A stretch of 64,000 nucleotides of DNA from an uncultured Arachnia sp. (GTDB lineage: Bacteria; Actinomycetota; Actinomycetes; Propionibacteriales; Propionibacteriaceae), in the NCBI GenBank assembly GCA_947499145.1, contig CANMNB010000002.1:62001-126000 (forward strand), read 5' to 3'. The translations under genes were made by a program, and so were the position numbers. Position 1 is the stretch's first letter, and the number at the start of each line of letters is the position of its first letter. The notes under the pieces were generated by a model. It did no database searches, was not told the DNA's origin, and saw only the letters and a list, made by a program, of their open reading frames with translations. Positions 8,583 through 16,979 of this stretch are shown piece after piece.

Positions 8583-9026
8583 CTACTTGTGGATGTCCTG
8601 CACCAGTTCCACCGGTGTCCCGTCGGGGTCCTTCAGATAAGCCACCTTGTTTCCTGCCCACGGCCCCATGGCAACCGTCTGGGGCGGGGAATTGAACTCC
8701 ACCGTGTCCTTCAACTGGGCGTAGATCGCATCGACGTCGTCGACATTCAGTGCGACGTGCATCGCCCCGGCGTCCCGATTGGGGCGGGAGTTGGCCTTCT
8801 CCCCCTGCGGGGACTTGTACTCCAGCAGCTCGAGGACGCAGTCGTCCATCGGCAGGAACGCCACGCGGATGACGGCGCCCTCCTCCTCGACCAGTTCGCT
8901 CAGCCAGTCGCCCTCGATGGTGAAGATCCACTCCTGCGGGGGCTGACCGAAGCCCATTGAGGTGTAGAACTCGATTGATCGGTCGAGGTCGGAGACCGTA
9001 ATTCCCACGTGGTTCAACAGGCCCAT
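8583..9026 (-). CDS. VOC (glyoxalase/bleomycin resistance) family protein
   Basis: A 147-residue protein made of two beta-alpha-beta-beta-beta modules. The first begins LNHVGITVSDLDRSIEFYTSMGF and the second AMHVALNVDDVDAIYAQL; it ends with YLKDPDGTPVELVQ. His6, Glu in LELLEY, His in MHVALN and Glu in VELVQ are candidate metal ligands. It is probably a metal-dependent lyase or dioxygenase; the substrate is unknown. The start is ATG with GAGGAA (minus strand) upstream. Confidence 0.85.
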   Translation of the reverse strand: MGLLNHVGITVSDLDRSIEFYTSMGFGQPPQEWIFTIEGDWLSELVEEEGAVIRVAFLPMDDCVLELLEYKSPQGEKANSRPNRDAGAMHVALNVDDVDAIYAQLKDTVEFNSPPQTVAMGPWAGNKVAYLKDPDGTPVELVQDIHK

Positions 9027-9104
9027 GGTTCCTCATTCCTCCTGGGTCGGCTTGGCCGTTCCGGCTTCGCCATTCATCCTGTCAGACCCAGCCAACGGGC
9101 GCAG

Positions 9105-9118
9105 TAAAACCGCTTCAA
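9105..9118 (+). promoter_or_regulatory. LacI-type operator upstream of the mutarotase gene
   Basis: TAAAACCGCTTCAA lies 45 bp before the start at 9163. Its complement shares the 11-nt core TTGAAGCGGTT with the site at 11392-11405, in front of the LacI-flanked ABC operon. The central CG and the TTGAA half-site fit a LacI-family operator. The LacI protein at 10243-11292 is the obvious candidate regulator. Confidence 0.6.
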
Positions 9119-9162
9119 TCATTTCCCGCACCGACCTCCACCGACGCTGTTACCGTCGGGCC

Positions 9163-10260
9163 ATGGTCACTCGAATCGTTCTCCGTCCCGAGATGTTCAC
9201 CCGGGAGCCACGCCTGCTCCTGTCCACGGGGTACGCCGAGCTGTCCGCTCATCGGTACGGGACCGACGTAGCCGCCGTGCGGCTCGTCACCGACCGGACC
9301 GAGCTGGTCTGGCTCCCCTTCCACGGCCAGCAGATCTGGCGATACACCGTCGACGGGGAGGACCTCACGATGCGCACGCACTTCGACGAACCGACGGGTT
9401 CCACCGTCTTCGAAGAGAACTACGGCGCATTCCTGCTCCACTGCGGGCTCACCGGCATCGGGCACCCGTCCGCCGAGGACACCCATGCCCTGCACGGAGA
9501 ACTCCCGCACGCCACCTACGATGAGGCCGAGGTGGTCATCGATGACCCGCACCAGGCTGTCAGTCTGACCGGGTCCTGCCGCCTGCGGCGCACCCATTCC
9601 ATGGACGTCGTGTTCCGGCCGACAGTCACTGTGACCGGGACGGACCCACTCCTCAGGATCACGGCACAGCTCCAGAACCTGCGGCAGACGAGCTTCTCGT
9701 ACTCCTACATGTGCCACATCAACTACCCCGTCTTCGACGGATCGCGCCTGGAACAGAGCCTGGAACTGGACGGCGACAGGTTCCGGCTGGTGCCGGATGG
9801 CGGGCAGGACGACCAAACGGCCGCCTACACGGCGTCGATCGCCGCGGATCCGGAGGTGTCCAACAGTCTGAGCAGTGCCCAACCCATCACGCCCGAGTAC
9901 TGCGCCATCATCCGGCCTCGTGGTGACGCCGACGGCTGGGCGCGCTTCCTCCAGGTCCGTCCCGACAGCAGCTCCGCCTACGTGGGGTTCGACACCCGAA
10001 CGCTCCCGATGGCCGTGCGGTGGATCTCCAACACCGGCGACGAGTCGGCCGCAGGGTTCTGCCTTCCCTCGACGTCGCACCATCTGGGCCGATCTCGCGC
10101 GGAGGCAGACGGGCTCATGCGGGACGTCCCCGGTGGGGCGGAGGTCACGATGACCGTCGAGACGGGACTGCTCAACCCGGAGGACACCGAGGCCATGCGT
10201 GCCCGGATCCGAGCAGTAGTCGACCGAGCGACCGACGGCGGGTCAGCCGGGGGGTTGTGA
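9163..10260 (+). CDS. aldose 1-epimerase / DUF4432-family sugar mutarotase-like protein
   Basis: A 365-residue protein with the beta-sandwich galactose-mutarotase-like fold of the DUF4432 group. LVWLPFHGQQIWRY (about 46), a conserved HGELPHATYDEAEV (about 108) and YMCHINYPVFDG (about 180) are typical, with His residues placed to bind a sugar. Such proteins interconvert sugar anomers or related carbohydrate forms. The start at 9163 lies 6 nt after TACCGT (9151-9156), a leaderless pattern. The stop overlaps the convergent lacI stop by 18 bp. The shared operator at 9105 suggests co-regulation with the ABC operon starting at 11503. Confidence 0.75.
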   Translation: MVTRIVLRPEMFTREPRLLLSTGYAELSAHRYGTDVAAVRLVTDRTELVWLPFHGQQIWRYTVDGEDLTMRTHFDEPTGSTVFEENYGAFLLHCGLTGIGHPSAEDTHALHGELPHATYDEAEVVIDDPHQAVSLTGSCRLRRTHSMDVVFRPTVTVTGTDPLLRITAQLQNLRQTSFSYSYMCHINYPVFDGSRLEQSLELDGDRFRLVPDGGQDDQTAAYTASIAADPEVSNSLSSAQPITPEYCAIIRPRGDADGWARFLQVRPDSSSAYVGFDTRTLPMAVRWISNTGDESAAGFCLPSTSHHLGRSRAEADGLMRDVPGGAEVTMTVETGLLNPEDTEAMRARIRAVVDRATDGGSAGGL

Positions 10261-11292
10261 GGACTTCCTGACCACGAGCGCGGGATGGAGGAGCACCTGC
10301 TGATGGCGGTGCTCCGGGTCGGAGGCGTGGGAGATCAGGAGTTGGGCGGCGGTGTAGCCCAGCTGCTGGATCGGTTGTCTGACCGATGTCAGGGGCACGA
10401 CCCAGTCGGCGGCGAACTCGACGTCGTCGTAGCCCACCAGGGCCACGTCGTCGGGCACCTTGACGCCCGCTCGCCCCAGCGCCCGGAACACCCCGAAGGC
10501 GAGCATGTCGTTGCCGCAGATGATCCCCGTCGGCAGTTCACCCGATTCCAGGAGCTCCTCCGCGGCCATGACGCCGCCCTGGATCCCGATGTCGTCGACG
10601 TTGAGCTGCGTGAGGACGTCGTCGGGGTCCAGGCCATGGCTTTCGATGGCGTGACGGATACCCAGGACGCGTTGCTGCATTTGCCTGAGGCCCGCCGGTC
10701 CACCGACGAAGGCCAGCCTCCGGTGACCGAGGTCGAGGAGGTGTTGGGCCGCGAGACCCCCGCCCACGACGTCGTCGACCGCGACCGCGCAGCCGCGCTC
10801 AATCCCCATGTGGTCGAGGACCACCACCGGGAGCGCAGGATCAAGGCGATCCAGGACGTTGTCAGTCCCTGAGGCGGGACTGAGGAGCGCGCCGCGCACC
10901 CGCTGCGCCGCCAGCATCCGCAGCAGGCCGATCTCCTTGTCGCGATCGTTCTCCGAGTTGCACAGCATGACGACGAAGCCCGCCTCCCGCGCGGCACGCT
11001 CCACCGAGTGGGCGATCTCCATGTAGAAGGGGCTCATCAGGTCCAGCACAACTAGGGCGATGACGTTGCTGGGGGCCCCTGTCAGCACACGCGCCTGCAG
11101 GTTGGGGACGAACCCGAGCTCGCGGATGGCGCCGAGGACGGCATCCCTCGTCGCCGGTGCCACGCGCTCCGGATGGTTCAGCGTGTTGGACACGGTCCCC
11201 ACGGAAACGCCCGCCAGCGCAGCCACGTCCCGGATGCGCACGGAGGCGGCCCTTCCGCTGGCCTCGGACGAGGCGGCGGCGGATTTCTTCAT
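10243..11292 (-). CDS. LacI-family transcriptional repressor of the adjacent sugar ABC operon
   Basis: A 349-residue regulator. The N-terminal helix-turn-helix and hinge (about 18-70) read RIRDVAALAGVSVGTVSNTL and end in the NLQARVLTG hinge helix. The periplasmic-binding-like effector domain spans about 75-345. It is divergent from the ABC operon, with about 210 bp between, and convergent with the mutarotase. Both flanking genes carry the same TTGAAGCGGTT operator, so it probably represses both and is released by the imported sugar or its phosphate. Start: ATG at 11292, 4 nt after AGGAG; GTG at 11295 is also possible. Confidence 0.9.
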   Translation of the reverse strand: MKKSAAASSEASGRAASVRIRDVAALAGVSVGTVSNTLNHPERVAPATRDAVLGAIRELGFVPNLQARVLTGAPSNVIALVVLDLMSPFYMEIAHSVERAAREAGFVVMLCNSENDRDKEIGLLRMLAAQRVRGALLSPASGTDNVLDRLDPALPVVVLDHMGIERGCAVAVDDVVGGGLAAQHLLDLGHRRLAFVGGPAGLRQMQQRVLGIRHAIESHGLDPDDVLTQLNVDDIGIQGGVMAAEELLESGELPTGIICGNDMLAFGVFRALGRAGVKVPDDVALVGYDDVEFAADWVVPLTSVRQPIQQLGYTAAQLLISHASDPEHRHQQVLLHPALVVRKSSQPPG

Positions 11293-11391
11293 CACGCTCC
11301 TGACTGATCAGACCAAAGATAACGAACCCGTATCAATTCGCGAACGCCGCTTCACAGAACAGCGGTCGCGGAGTAGCGTGACCAACGACGG

Positions 11392-11405
11392 TTGAAGCGG
11401 TTCAA
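11392..11405 (+). promoter_or_regulatory. LacI-type operator before the sugar ABC operon
   Basis: TTGAAGCGGTTCAA is a near-perfect 14-bp palindrome (one mismatched pair) with the central CG typical of LacI operators. It is 98 bp before the substrate-binding protein gene and 100 bp before lacI, so it can control both divergent units. A weaker look-alike, GAACGCCGCTTCAC, lies at 11342-11355. Confidence 0.65.
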
Positions 11406-11502
11406 TCACAGGATGGCACGACGCGGGGTCGCGCCACGCGGGCAACAGGGCCCGAGCCTGGAGGATCCGAACCCTCTGAGAACAACGTCGAAAGGAAGCA
11501 AG

Positions 11503-12603
11503 ATGAAGCAGCGACGCTTGATCGGCAAGCTGATCGGAGTAGCGGCGGCCGCCAGCCTGGCTCTCACCGCGTGCGGCGGCGACACCACCGAACCCACCGA
11601 TCCCGCAGAAACCGACGTGGAGACCACCGCGGCGGCCGAAGGCGAGGCAACAGCGGGCGAGGACGCGGCAGCGGGCGACGGCGACTACACCATCGCGATC
11701 GTCCCCAAGGATTCCACCAACCCGTGGTTCGTGCGCATGGAGCAGGGCGTGGAGCGGTACGCCGAGGAGACCGGGATGGACGTCTTCCAGCGGGGTCCTG
11801 CCGAAACCGACGCCACCATGCAGTCCCAGGTCATCCGCGACCTCATTGCCCAGGACGTCGACGCCATCGGTGTCGTGCCCGTTGACCCGGGCGCCCTCGA
11901 GCCGGTGCTCAAGGAGGCCATGGACGCCGGCATCGTCGTGGTCACCCACGAGGGCGCCAGCCAGCAGAACACCATGTACGACATCGAGGCGTTCAACAAC
12001 AGCGACTACGGCGCCTTCATCATGGACAACCTGGCCGAGGCCATGGGCGAGGAGGGGCTCTACACCACGATGGTGGGCCACGTGACCAACGCGTCGCACA
12101 ACGAGTGGGCCGACGGTGGCGTCGCACGAGCCCAGGAGGCCTACCCGAACATGACGCTCCTCGAGGAGGAGCCCCGAGTCGAGTCGCAGGACGACGGCGA
12201 GACGGCCTACCAGAAGGCCAAGGAACTCCTGAAGAAGTACCCGGACCTCAAGGGCATCATGGGCACTTCGTCGTTCGACGCCCCCGGCGTGGCACGCGCC
12301 ATCGAGGAGCTCGGCCTCAAGGACAAGGTCTTCACTGCGGGTACCGGCATGCCGGCCGACAACGCCCAGATCCTGAAGGACGGTTCGGTCTCGGCTCTCA
12401 CGCTGTGGGATCCGGCTGACGCCGGCTACGCCATGGCCTCGCTGGCCACCCAGATCCTGAACGGCGAGGAGATCGCCGATGGCGTGGACCTCGGGGTCGA
12501 CGGATACGAGGACATGAAGTTCGCCGAGGGGAGCGACAAGGTCCTCGAGGGCTCGGGCTGGATTGTCATCACCGCCGACAACGTGGACGACTTCGGGTTC
12601 TGA
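11503..12603 (+). CDS. sugar ABC transporter substrate-binding lipoprotein (type I fold)
   Basis: A 366-residue exported receptor. Residues 1-24 form a lipoprotein signal with lipobox LTAC, Cys being the new N terminus. An acidic Thr/Ala linker (25-60) follows, then a type I periplasmic-binding fold starting YTIAIVPKDSTNPWFVRMEQG (ribose/AI-2/rhamnose receptor group). It is the first gene of SBP-ATPase-permease-permease-isomerase, and it is followed by two strong hairpins that should raise its expression over the downstream genes. The ligand is probably a pentose, tetritol or rare sugar, judging by the RpiB-type isomerase. The start is ATG with AAAGGAAG upstream. Confidence 0.9.
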   Translation: MKQRRLIGKLIGVAAAASLALTACGGDTTEPTDPAETDVETTAAAEGEATAGEDAAAGDGDYTIAIVPKDSTNPWFVRMEQGVERYAEETGMDVFQRGPAETDATMQSQVIRDLIAQDVDAIGVVPVDPGALEPVLKEAMDAGIVVVTHEGASQQNTMYDIEAFNNSDYGAFIMDNLAEAMGEEGLYTTMVGHVTNASHNEWADGGVARAQEAYPNMTLLEEEPRVESQDDGETAYQKAKELLKKYPDLKGIMGTSSFDAPGVARAIEELGLKDKVFTAGTGMPADNAQILKDGSVSALTLWDPADAGYAMASLATQILNGEEIADGVDLGVDGYEDMKFAEGSDKVLEGSGWIVITADNVDDFGF

Positions 12604-12616
12604 TCCCGATTGCGAT

Positions 12617-12646
12617 TGGCGTGCCGGACTCCGCTCCGGCACGCCA
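12617..12646 (+). terminator. intercistronic hairpin 1 behind the SBP gene
   Basis: A perfect 12-bp stem, TGGCGTGCCGGA (12617-12628) and TCCGGCACGCCA (12635-12646), with a 6-nt loop lies 13 nt after the SBP stop. It is probably a partial terminator or 3' stabiliser that gives excess binding protein relative to transporter. Confidence 0.6.
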
Positions 12647-12663
12647 CCCGTCCCACAACTGTG

Positions 12664-12694
12664 GAGGGGGCAGGGGTTCACCCCCTGCCTCCTC
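12664..12694 (+). terminator. intercistronic hairpin 2 before the ATPase gene
   Basis: A second hairpin has a 13-bp stem containing one G-T pair. The arms are GAGGGGGCAGGGG (12664-12676) and CCCCTGCCTCCTC (12682-12694), with a 5-nt loop. It ends 20 nt before the ATPase start. Confidence 0.55.
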
Positions 12695-12714
12695 CCCTGA
12701 CTAAAGGACCACGG

Positions 12715-14229
12715 ATGACGGCTGACACAGTCATCTCGGTGCGCAACCTCAGCAAATCCTTTGCCGGGGTGCAGGCGCTCGACGACATTAACCTGGACAT
12801 CACCGCCGGAGAGATCCACTGCCTCGCCGGCGAGAACGGCAGTGGCAAGTCCACGCTCATCAAGATCATCTCTGGCGTCTACGCACCCGACGGCGGAACC
12901 ATCGAACTGGGCGGCAAGAGCTACGACAAGCTCAGCCCCATCGAGGCCATCCACAACGGCATCCAGGTGATCTACCAGGACTTCTCGATCTTCCCGAACC
13001 TCAGCGTCATGGAGAACCTCGCGCTCACCACGGAGCTCGCGGAGAACCGCAAGATCGTGAACTGGAAGCGCTTCCGGCGCATCGCCGAGGAGGCGGTCTC
13101 GAAGATCAACTTCAAGGTGGATCTCGATGCGGTCGTAGGGGACCTCTCGGTCGCCGACAAGCAGCTGGTCGCCATCTCGCGAGCCCTCATGACGGACACC
13201 CGCCTCATCATCATGGACGAGCCCACCACCGCCCTGACGAACCGTGAGGTCGAGGCGCTGTTCCGCGTGATCCTGGACCTGAAGGAGCGCGGCATCGCCA
13301 TCCTCTTCGTCAGCCACAAGCTCGGCGAGGTCTTCGAGATCAGCGAGCGCTTCACGATCATCCGCAACGGCAAGCAGGTCATCACCAGCCTGCCCGAGGG
13401 GCTGGACCACAAGAAGTTCGCCCATTACATGACCGGCAAGGACGTGGAGGACCTCGGTTTCCCCGAGGACAGCGAAATCGGCCAGCCCGTGCTCGAGGTC
13501 AGCAATCTCTCCCTGAGCCGGGCCTACGACGACGTCAGCTTCACCCTGCACCGCGGGGAAATCCTTGGCATCACCGGCCTGTTGGGCTCCGGCCGCACCG
13601 AACTCGCCCTCTCCCTGTTCGGGGTCTTCCCCGCGGAGAGCGGCGACATCCGCATCAACGGGAAGCCTGTCACCATCGACAGCATCTCCCGCGCCATCGA
13701 CCTCGGAATCGGCTACGTCCCCGAGGATCGGCTCACCGAAGGGCTCGCACTCGAGCGCTCCATCGCCGACAACATCGTGGTCTCCGAGATCGACTCGATG
13801 ACCTCCCGGGTGGGACTCCTCGACTCCTCCCGCCGTCGGCAGGAGGTCGACCGGTGGGTTGACGAGCTCCGCATCGCGACGAAGAACCCGGACAACCCGG
13901 TCAACACACTCTCGGGAGGCAACCAGCAACGCGTCGTCCTCGCGAAGTGGCTGGCGACGAACCCGGACATCCTCATCCTCAACGGCCCGACGGTGGGCGT
14001 GGACATCGGCTCCAAGGCCGAGATCCACCGGATCCTGCACGACCTCGCGTCCAAGGGAATGGGGATCATCGTCATTTCCGACGACATCCCGGAGCTGGTC
14101 CAGACCTGCAAGCGGGTGCTGCTGCTGCACGAGGGACGCATCACCAACGAGGTGGACCCTCGTTCCGTGACAGAGCAGCAGCTCTCCGACATGATCACCG
14201 GCGGACCCCTCGACGTGGAGGCGAACTGA
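12715..14229 (+). CDS. sugar ABC transporter ATPase (two ATP-binding domains)
   Basis: A 504-residue RbsA/MglA-like ATPase. Domain 1 has Walker A GENGSGKST (about 40), a signature replaced by LSVADKQLVAISRAL, and Walker B LIIMDEPT. Domain 2 has GLLGSGRTE in place of a canonical Walker A, the signature LSGGNQQRVVLAKWL and ILILNGPTVGVD, where the usual Asp-Glu of Walker B is Asn-Gly. Asymmetry of this kind is common in the family, but loss of the Walker B Glu in domain 2 suggests that only one site hydrolyses well. Start ATG at 12715. It overlaps the permease by ATGA. Confidence 0.9.
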   Translation: MTADTVISVRNLSKSFAGVQALDDINLDITAGEIHCLAGENGSGKSTLIKIISGVYAPDGGTIELGGKSYDKLSPIEAIHNGIQVIYQDFSIFPNLSVMENLALTTELAENRKIVNWKRFRRIAEEAVSKINFKVDLDAVVGDLSVADKQLVAISRALMTDTRLIIMDEPTTALTNREVEALFRVILDLKERGIAILFVSHKLGEVFEISERFTIIRNGKQVITSLPEGLDHKKFAHYMTGKDVEDLGFPEDSEIGQPVLEVSNLSLSRAYDDVSFTLHRGEILGITGLLGSGRTELALSLFGVFPAESGDIRINGKPVTIDSISRAIDLGIGYVPEDRLTEGLALERSIADNIVVSEIDSMTSRVGLLDSSRRRQEVDRWVDELRIATKNPDNPVNTLSGGNQQRVVLAKWLATNPDILILNGPTVGVDIGSKAEIHRILHDLASKGMGIIVISDDIPELVQTCKRVLLLHEGRITNEVDPRSVTEQQLSDMITGGPLDVEAN

Positions 14230-15242
14230 TGTCTGACTTCTTCCGCAAGCTCCTCCGGTCGAACGAGTTCTACCTCCTGCTCGTGATTGTGGCGTTGGCC
14301 GTGCTCATCGAGGTGCGCAGTGGCCAGTTCTTCACCGCGAACAACTTGGTCGACCTCGCGAACGCCATGGTCGTTCCCGGGCTCTTCGCCGTCGGCACCT
14401 ACATGGTGCTGGTCTCCGGCGGCATCGACGTCTCCTTCCCGGCCTTGGCCTCACTGGCGGTGTATGCCGTCACCAGGGTCCTCGTCGACAACGGATACGA
14501 GGGCGCAATCTGGCTCCCGTTCCTCATGGTGATCGCACTGGGTGCCCTGCTCGGCGCCTTCAACGGATCCTTCGCTGCGCGTCTCGCCGTACCGACGCTG
14601 ATCATCACGCTGGGCACCGCCAACGTCTTCAAGGGGGTCATGCAAGGCGCCCTCGAGTCCGTGCAGATCCCCACATTGCCGCCGTCCATGGCGGAGTTCG
14701 GGCGCGCCACCCTCTTCATCGCACGAAACCCGCAATCCGGGCTCACGTCGAGCATGCCGGTGGCGTTCCTGCTGCTCGTGGTCGTCGTGGCCATCGCCTT
14801 CCTCATCATGCGCTACACCATGTTCGGCAGGGGTGTCTACGCCATCGGCGGTGACGAGGCCTCCGCAATCCGGGCGGGCTTCAAGGTCCGCCGGATCAAG
14901 TTCTGGCTCTATGTGATCGCCGGGACGATCGCCGCCCTCGCCGGGCTGGTGCGCACGTCGATGATGGGCCAGATGCACCCGACCAACCTCCTGGGGATGG
15001 AGATCATGGTTATCGCGGCGGTTGTCCTCGGCGGCACCGCCATCACGGGCGGCACCGGAACACTGACCGGGGTGATGCTCGGCACGCTGTTGATCGTGAT
15101 CGTGCAGAACTCGATGATCCTCATCGGGATCCCCACCTACTGGCAGCGCGTCGCGCTCGGCGTCCTCATCATCGCGGGCACCGGCATCTCGGCGGTCCAA
15201 CTGAACCGTCGACGCAAGCGCAACCGCATCGTGGCGGCATGA
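14229..15242 (+). CDS. sugar ABC transporter permease 1
   Basis: A 337-residue inner-membrane permease of the RbsC/AraH type with about 9-10 hydrophobic segments. It carries the family motif VSGGIDVSFPALASL (about 60-75) and AGLVRTSMMGQ near the C-terminal half. The start codon overlaps the ATPase stop (ATGA), so translation is coupled. It pairs with the next gene to form a heterodimeric channel, the arrangement seen in autoinducer-2, rhamnose and erythritol-type importers. Confidence 0.9.
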   Translation: MSDFFRKLLRSNEFYLLLVIVALAVLIEVRSGQFFTANNLVDLANAMVVPGLFAVGTYMVLVSGGIDVSFPALASLAVYAVTRVLVDNGYEGAIWLPFLMVIALGALLGAFNGSFAARLAVPTLIITLGTANVFKGVMQGALESVQIPTLPPSMAEFGRATLFIARNPQSGLTSSMPVAFLLLVVVVAIAFLIMRYTMFGRGVYAIGGDEASAIRAGFKVRRIKFWLYVIAGTIAALAGLVRTSMMGQMHPTNLLGMEIMVIAAVVLGGTAITGGTGTLTGVMLGTLLIVIVQNSMILIGIPTYWQRVALGVLIIAGTGISAVQLNRRRKRNRIVAA

Positions 15243-15256
15243 GAGGGGATGGACCC

Positions 15257-16315
15257 ATGACCACGACCACAGCACCCACCGGCCCCACCTTCGGCGAGCG
15301 ACTGATGTCCGTCACGCGCCGGGATCCCCACGTCACCCGACTCGTCGTGATCCTGGTCTCGTTGCTGCTGTTGTTCCTGGCCCTCAAGCCGGACAACTTC
15401 ACCAACGTCGCCACGTGGAACTCGATGGCCGTCCAGTTCCCCGAGTTCGGACTGATGGCGCTCGGAGTGATGGTGACGATGATCACGGGGGGCATCGACC
15501 TCTCGGTGGTGGGCATCGCCAATATGACGTCGATCATCGCCGCAACCATCATGTTGACGCTCATCGCCGACGGCGCCTCCGGCGGCTCGGTCGCCGTCGC
15601 GATCCTCGTGGCGATGGGCGCGTCGATCCTGACCGGAGCCATTGCCGGGGCCATCAACGGCATCCTCGTCGCGAAGGTCAAGATCCCGGCGATCCTGGTC
15701 ACCCTCGGCACGCTGGAACTGTTCACAGGCGTGGCCATCGTCATCACGGCGGGACGCCCCATCAGCGGGTTGCCCATGAGCTACAGCAACTTCATGGCGG
15801 GCGACGTGTTCGGGGTGCCGATGCAGCTCATCGTGTTCCTGCTCGCCGTCCTGGTCATCGCCTTCATCATGCGACGAACGACGTTCGGGACGAAGCTGTA
15901 CATGCTCGGCACCAATGCCACGAACGCCAAGTTCAGCGGCCTGAACACCACGTGGCTGCTCGTTCGCACCTACATGCTGTCGGGAGTCATGGCCTCCGTC
16001 GCCGGCCTGGTGATGCTGGCCAACTACAACTCGGCGAAGGCCGACTACGGCGTGGTCTACACGTTGCTCACCGTGCTCATCGTCGTGCTCGGTGGGGTCA
16101 ATCCGAATGGCGGCAGTGGCCGCCTCATCGGGGTCGTCCTCGCGGTGATCACTCTCCAGGTGCTCTCCTCGGGTCTGAACCTCTTCCCCCAAATCAGCAA
16201 TTTCTACCGCGACCTGATCTGGGGTGGCGTGCTGCTCCTCGTCATCTCCACGAGTGACATGGGCGGTCGCAAACTGTTCCGTCGCCGCAACCGGAAGGAG
16301 CCAACGGCGTCATGA
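15257..16315 (+). CDS. sugar ABC transporter permease 2
   Basis: A 352-residue RbsC-like permease with about 9-10 spans and the motif ITGGIDLSVVGIANM (about 75). It differs clearly from permease 1, so the importer probably uses a heterodimer. The start chosen is ATG 15257, 8 nt after AGGGGA; an earlier in-frame ATG at 15239 overlaps the previous stop and would add 6 residues. Its stop overlaps the isomerase start. Confidence 0.9.
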   Translation: MTTTTAPTGPTFGERLMSVTRRDPHVTRLVVILVSLLLLFLALKPDNFTNVATWNSMAVQFPEFGLMALGVMVTMITGGIDLSVVGIANMTSIIAATIMLTLIADGASGGSVAVAILVAMGASILTGAIAGAINGILVAKVKIPAILVTLGTLELFTGVAIVITAGRPISGLPMSYSNFMAGDVFGVPMQLIVFLLAVLVIAFIMRRTTFGTKLYMLGTNATNAKFSGLNTTWLLVRTYMLSGVMASVAGLVMLANYNSAKADYGVVYTLLTVLIVVLGGVNPNGGSGRLIGVVLAVITLQVLSSGLNLFPQISNFYRDLIWGGVLLLVISTSDMGGRKLFRRRNRKEPTAS

Positions 16316-16875
16316 AGACAACCAAGGACAAGAAGGTAGTGATGGGGGCCGACTTCGCCGGCTTCCACCTCAAGGAGCATGTCAAGACGCACCTCGAGGC
16401 CAAGGGCTGGGAGGTCACCGACCTCACCCCCGACAAGGACTCGGCCCCCATGTACCACCGTGTGGGCTTCCTGGTCGGATCGCGCATCTCCGAGGGCGAG
16501 TTCGAGAAGGCACTACTGTTCTGCGGCACCGGCATGGGCATCCACGTGGCGGCGAGCAAGTGCCCCCACGTACACGCGGCGGTGGCGGAGAACGTGCGCA
16601 GCGCTAAGCGAGCGGCCACGGCCAACAACTGCAACGTGCTGGCCATGGGCGGATTCTGGACGGCACCGCGCCTGGGCCAGGCCATGGCCGACGCCTTCCT
16701 CGAACACTCGCTGGGAGACGGATACGAGGCTTGGGACGGATTCTACGAGTACCACCTCATCGGCTACGAGGAGTGTGAGAACTTCGACTACGAGGCCTAC
16801 CGCGCCAACGGGTTCCAGGTTCCCAACCCGCGCGATGTGGAGCTCGGACCCGAGCCTCGCGGCCTTGCTTACTGA
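16312..16875 (+). CDS. RpiB/LacA/LacB-family sugar-phosphate isomerase
   Basis: A 187-residue member of the RpiB family. It opens VVMGADFAGFHLKEHV; the active-site loop is LLFCGTGMGIHVAASK (CGTG with Cys about 68). RpiB enzymes interconvert aldose and ketose phosphates (ribose-5-P, allose-6-P, galactose-6-P, tetrose-4-P). It is longer than classical RpiB (about 150), with a Tyr/Glu-rich C-terminal tail from about 140 (DGFYEYHLIGYEECENF), as in tetrose-phosphate isomerases of tetritol pathways. It overlaps the permease (ATGA) and is the only catabolic enzyme of this operon, so the kinase or dehydrogenase must be encoded elsewhere. Confidence 0.85.
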   Translation: MKTTKDKKVVMGADFAGFHLKEHVKTHLEAKGWEVTDLTPDKDSAPMYHRVGFLVGSRISEGEFEKALLFCGTGMGIHVAASKCPHVHAAVAENVRSAKRAATANNCNVLAMGGFWTAPRLGQAMADAFLEHSLGDGYEAWDGFYEYHLIGYEECENFDYEAYRANGFQVPNPRDVELGPEPRGLAY

Positions 16876-16925
16876 ACTGACCTCCAGCAGCCGAACGAAC
16901 TGACTGGGACACACCCGGAACGTGA

Positions 16926-16963
16926 AACGTCGGGGGTGGGCATGTGAGCCCACCCCCGACGTT
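16926..16963. terminator. bidirectional terminator between two convergent sugar operons
   Basis: A perfect 16-bp stem, AACGTCGGGGGTGGGC (16926-16941) and GCCCACCCCCGACGTT (16948-16963), with loop ATGTGA and then CTTT. It sits between the convergent stops at 16875 and 16980. Confidence 0.85.
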
Positions 16964-16979
16964 CTTTGCTGTGCGCGGA

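Noticed and set aside
11371-11400. GAGTAGCGTGACCAACGACG, resembling a REP unit
   Set aside because: Lacks the TGTCGA end and a good hairpin; probably chance or a very decayed copy.
11308-14130. A 940-codon minus-strand frame across the SBP and ATPase genes
   Set aside because: Mirror of two well-defined genes; low-complexity Asp/Gly/Val composition and no domain.
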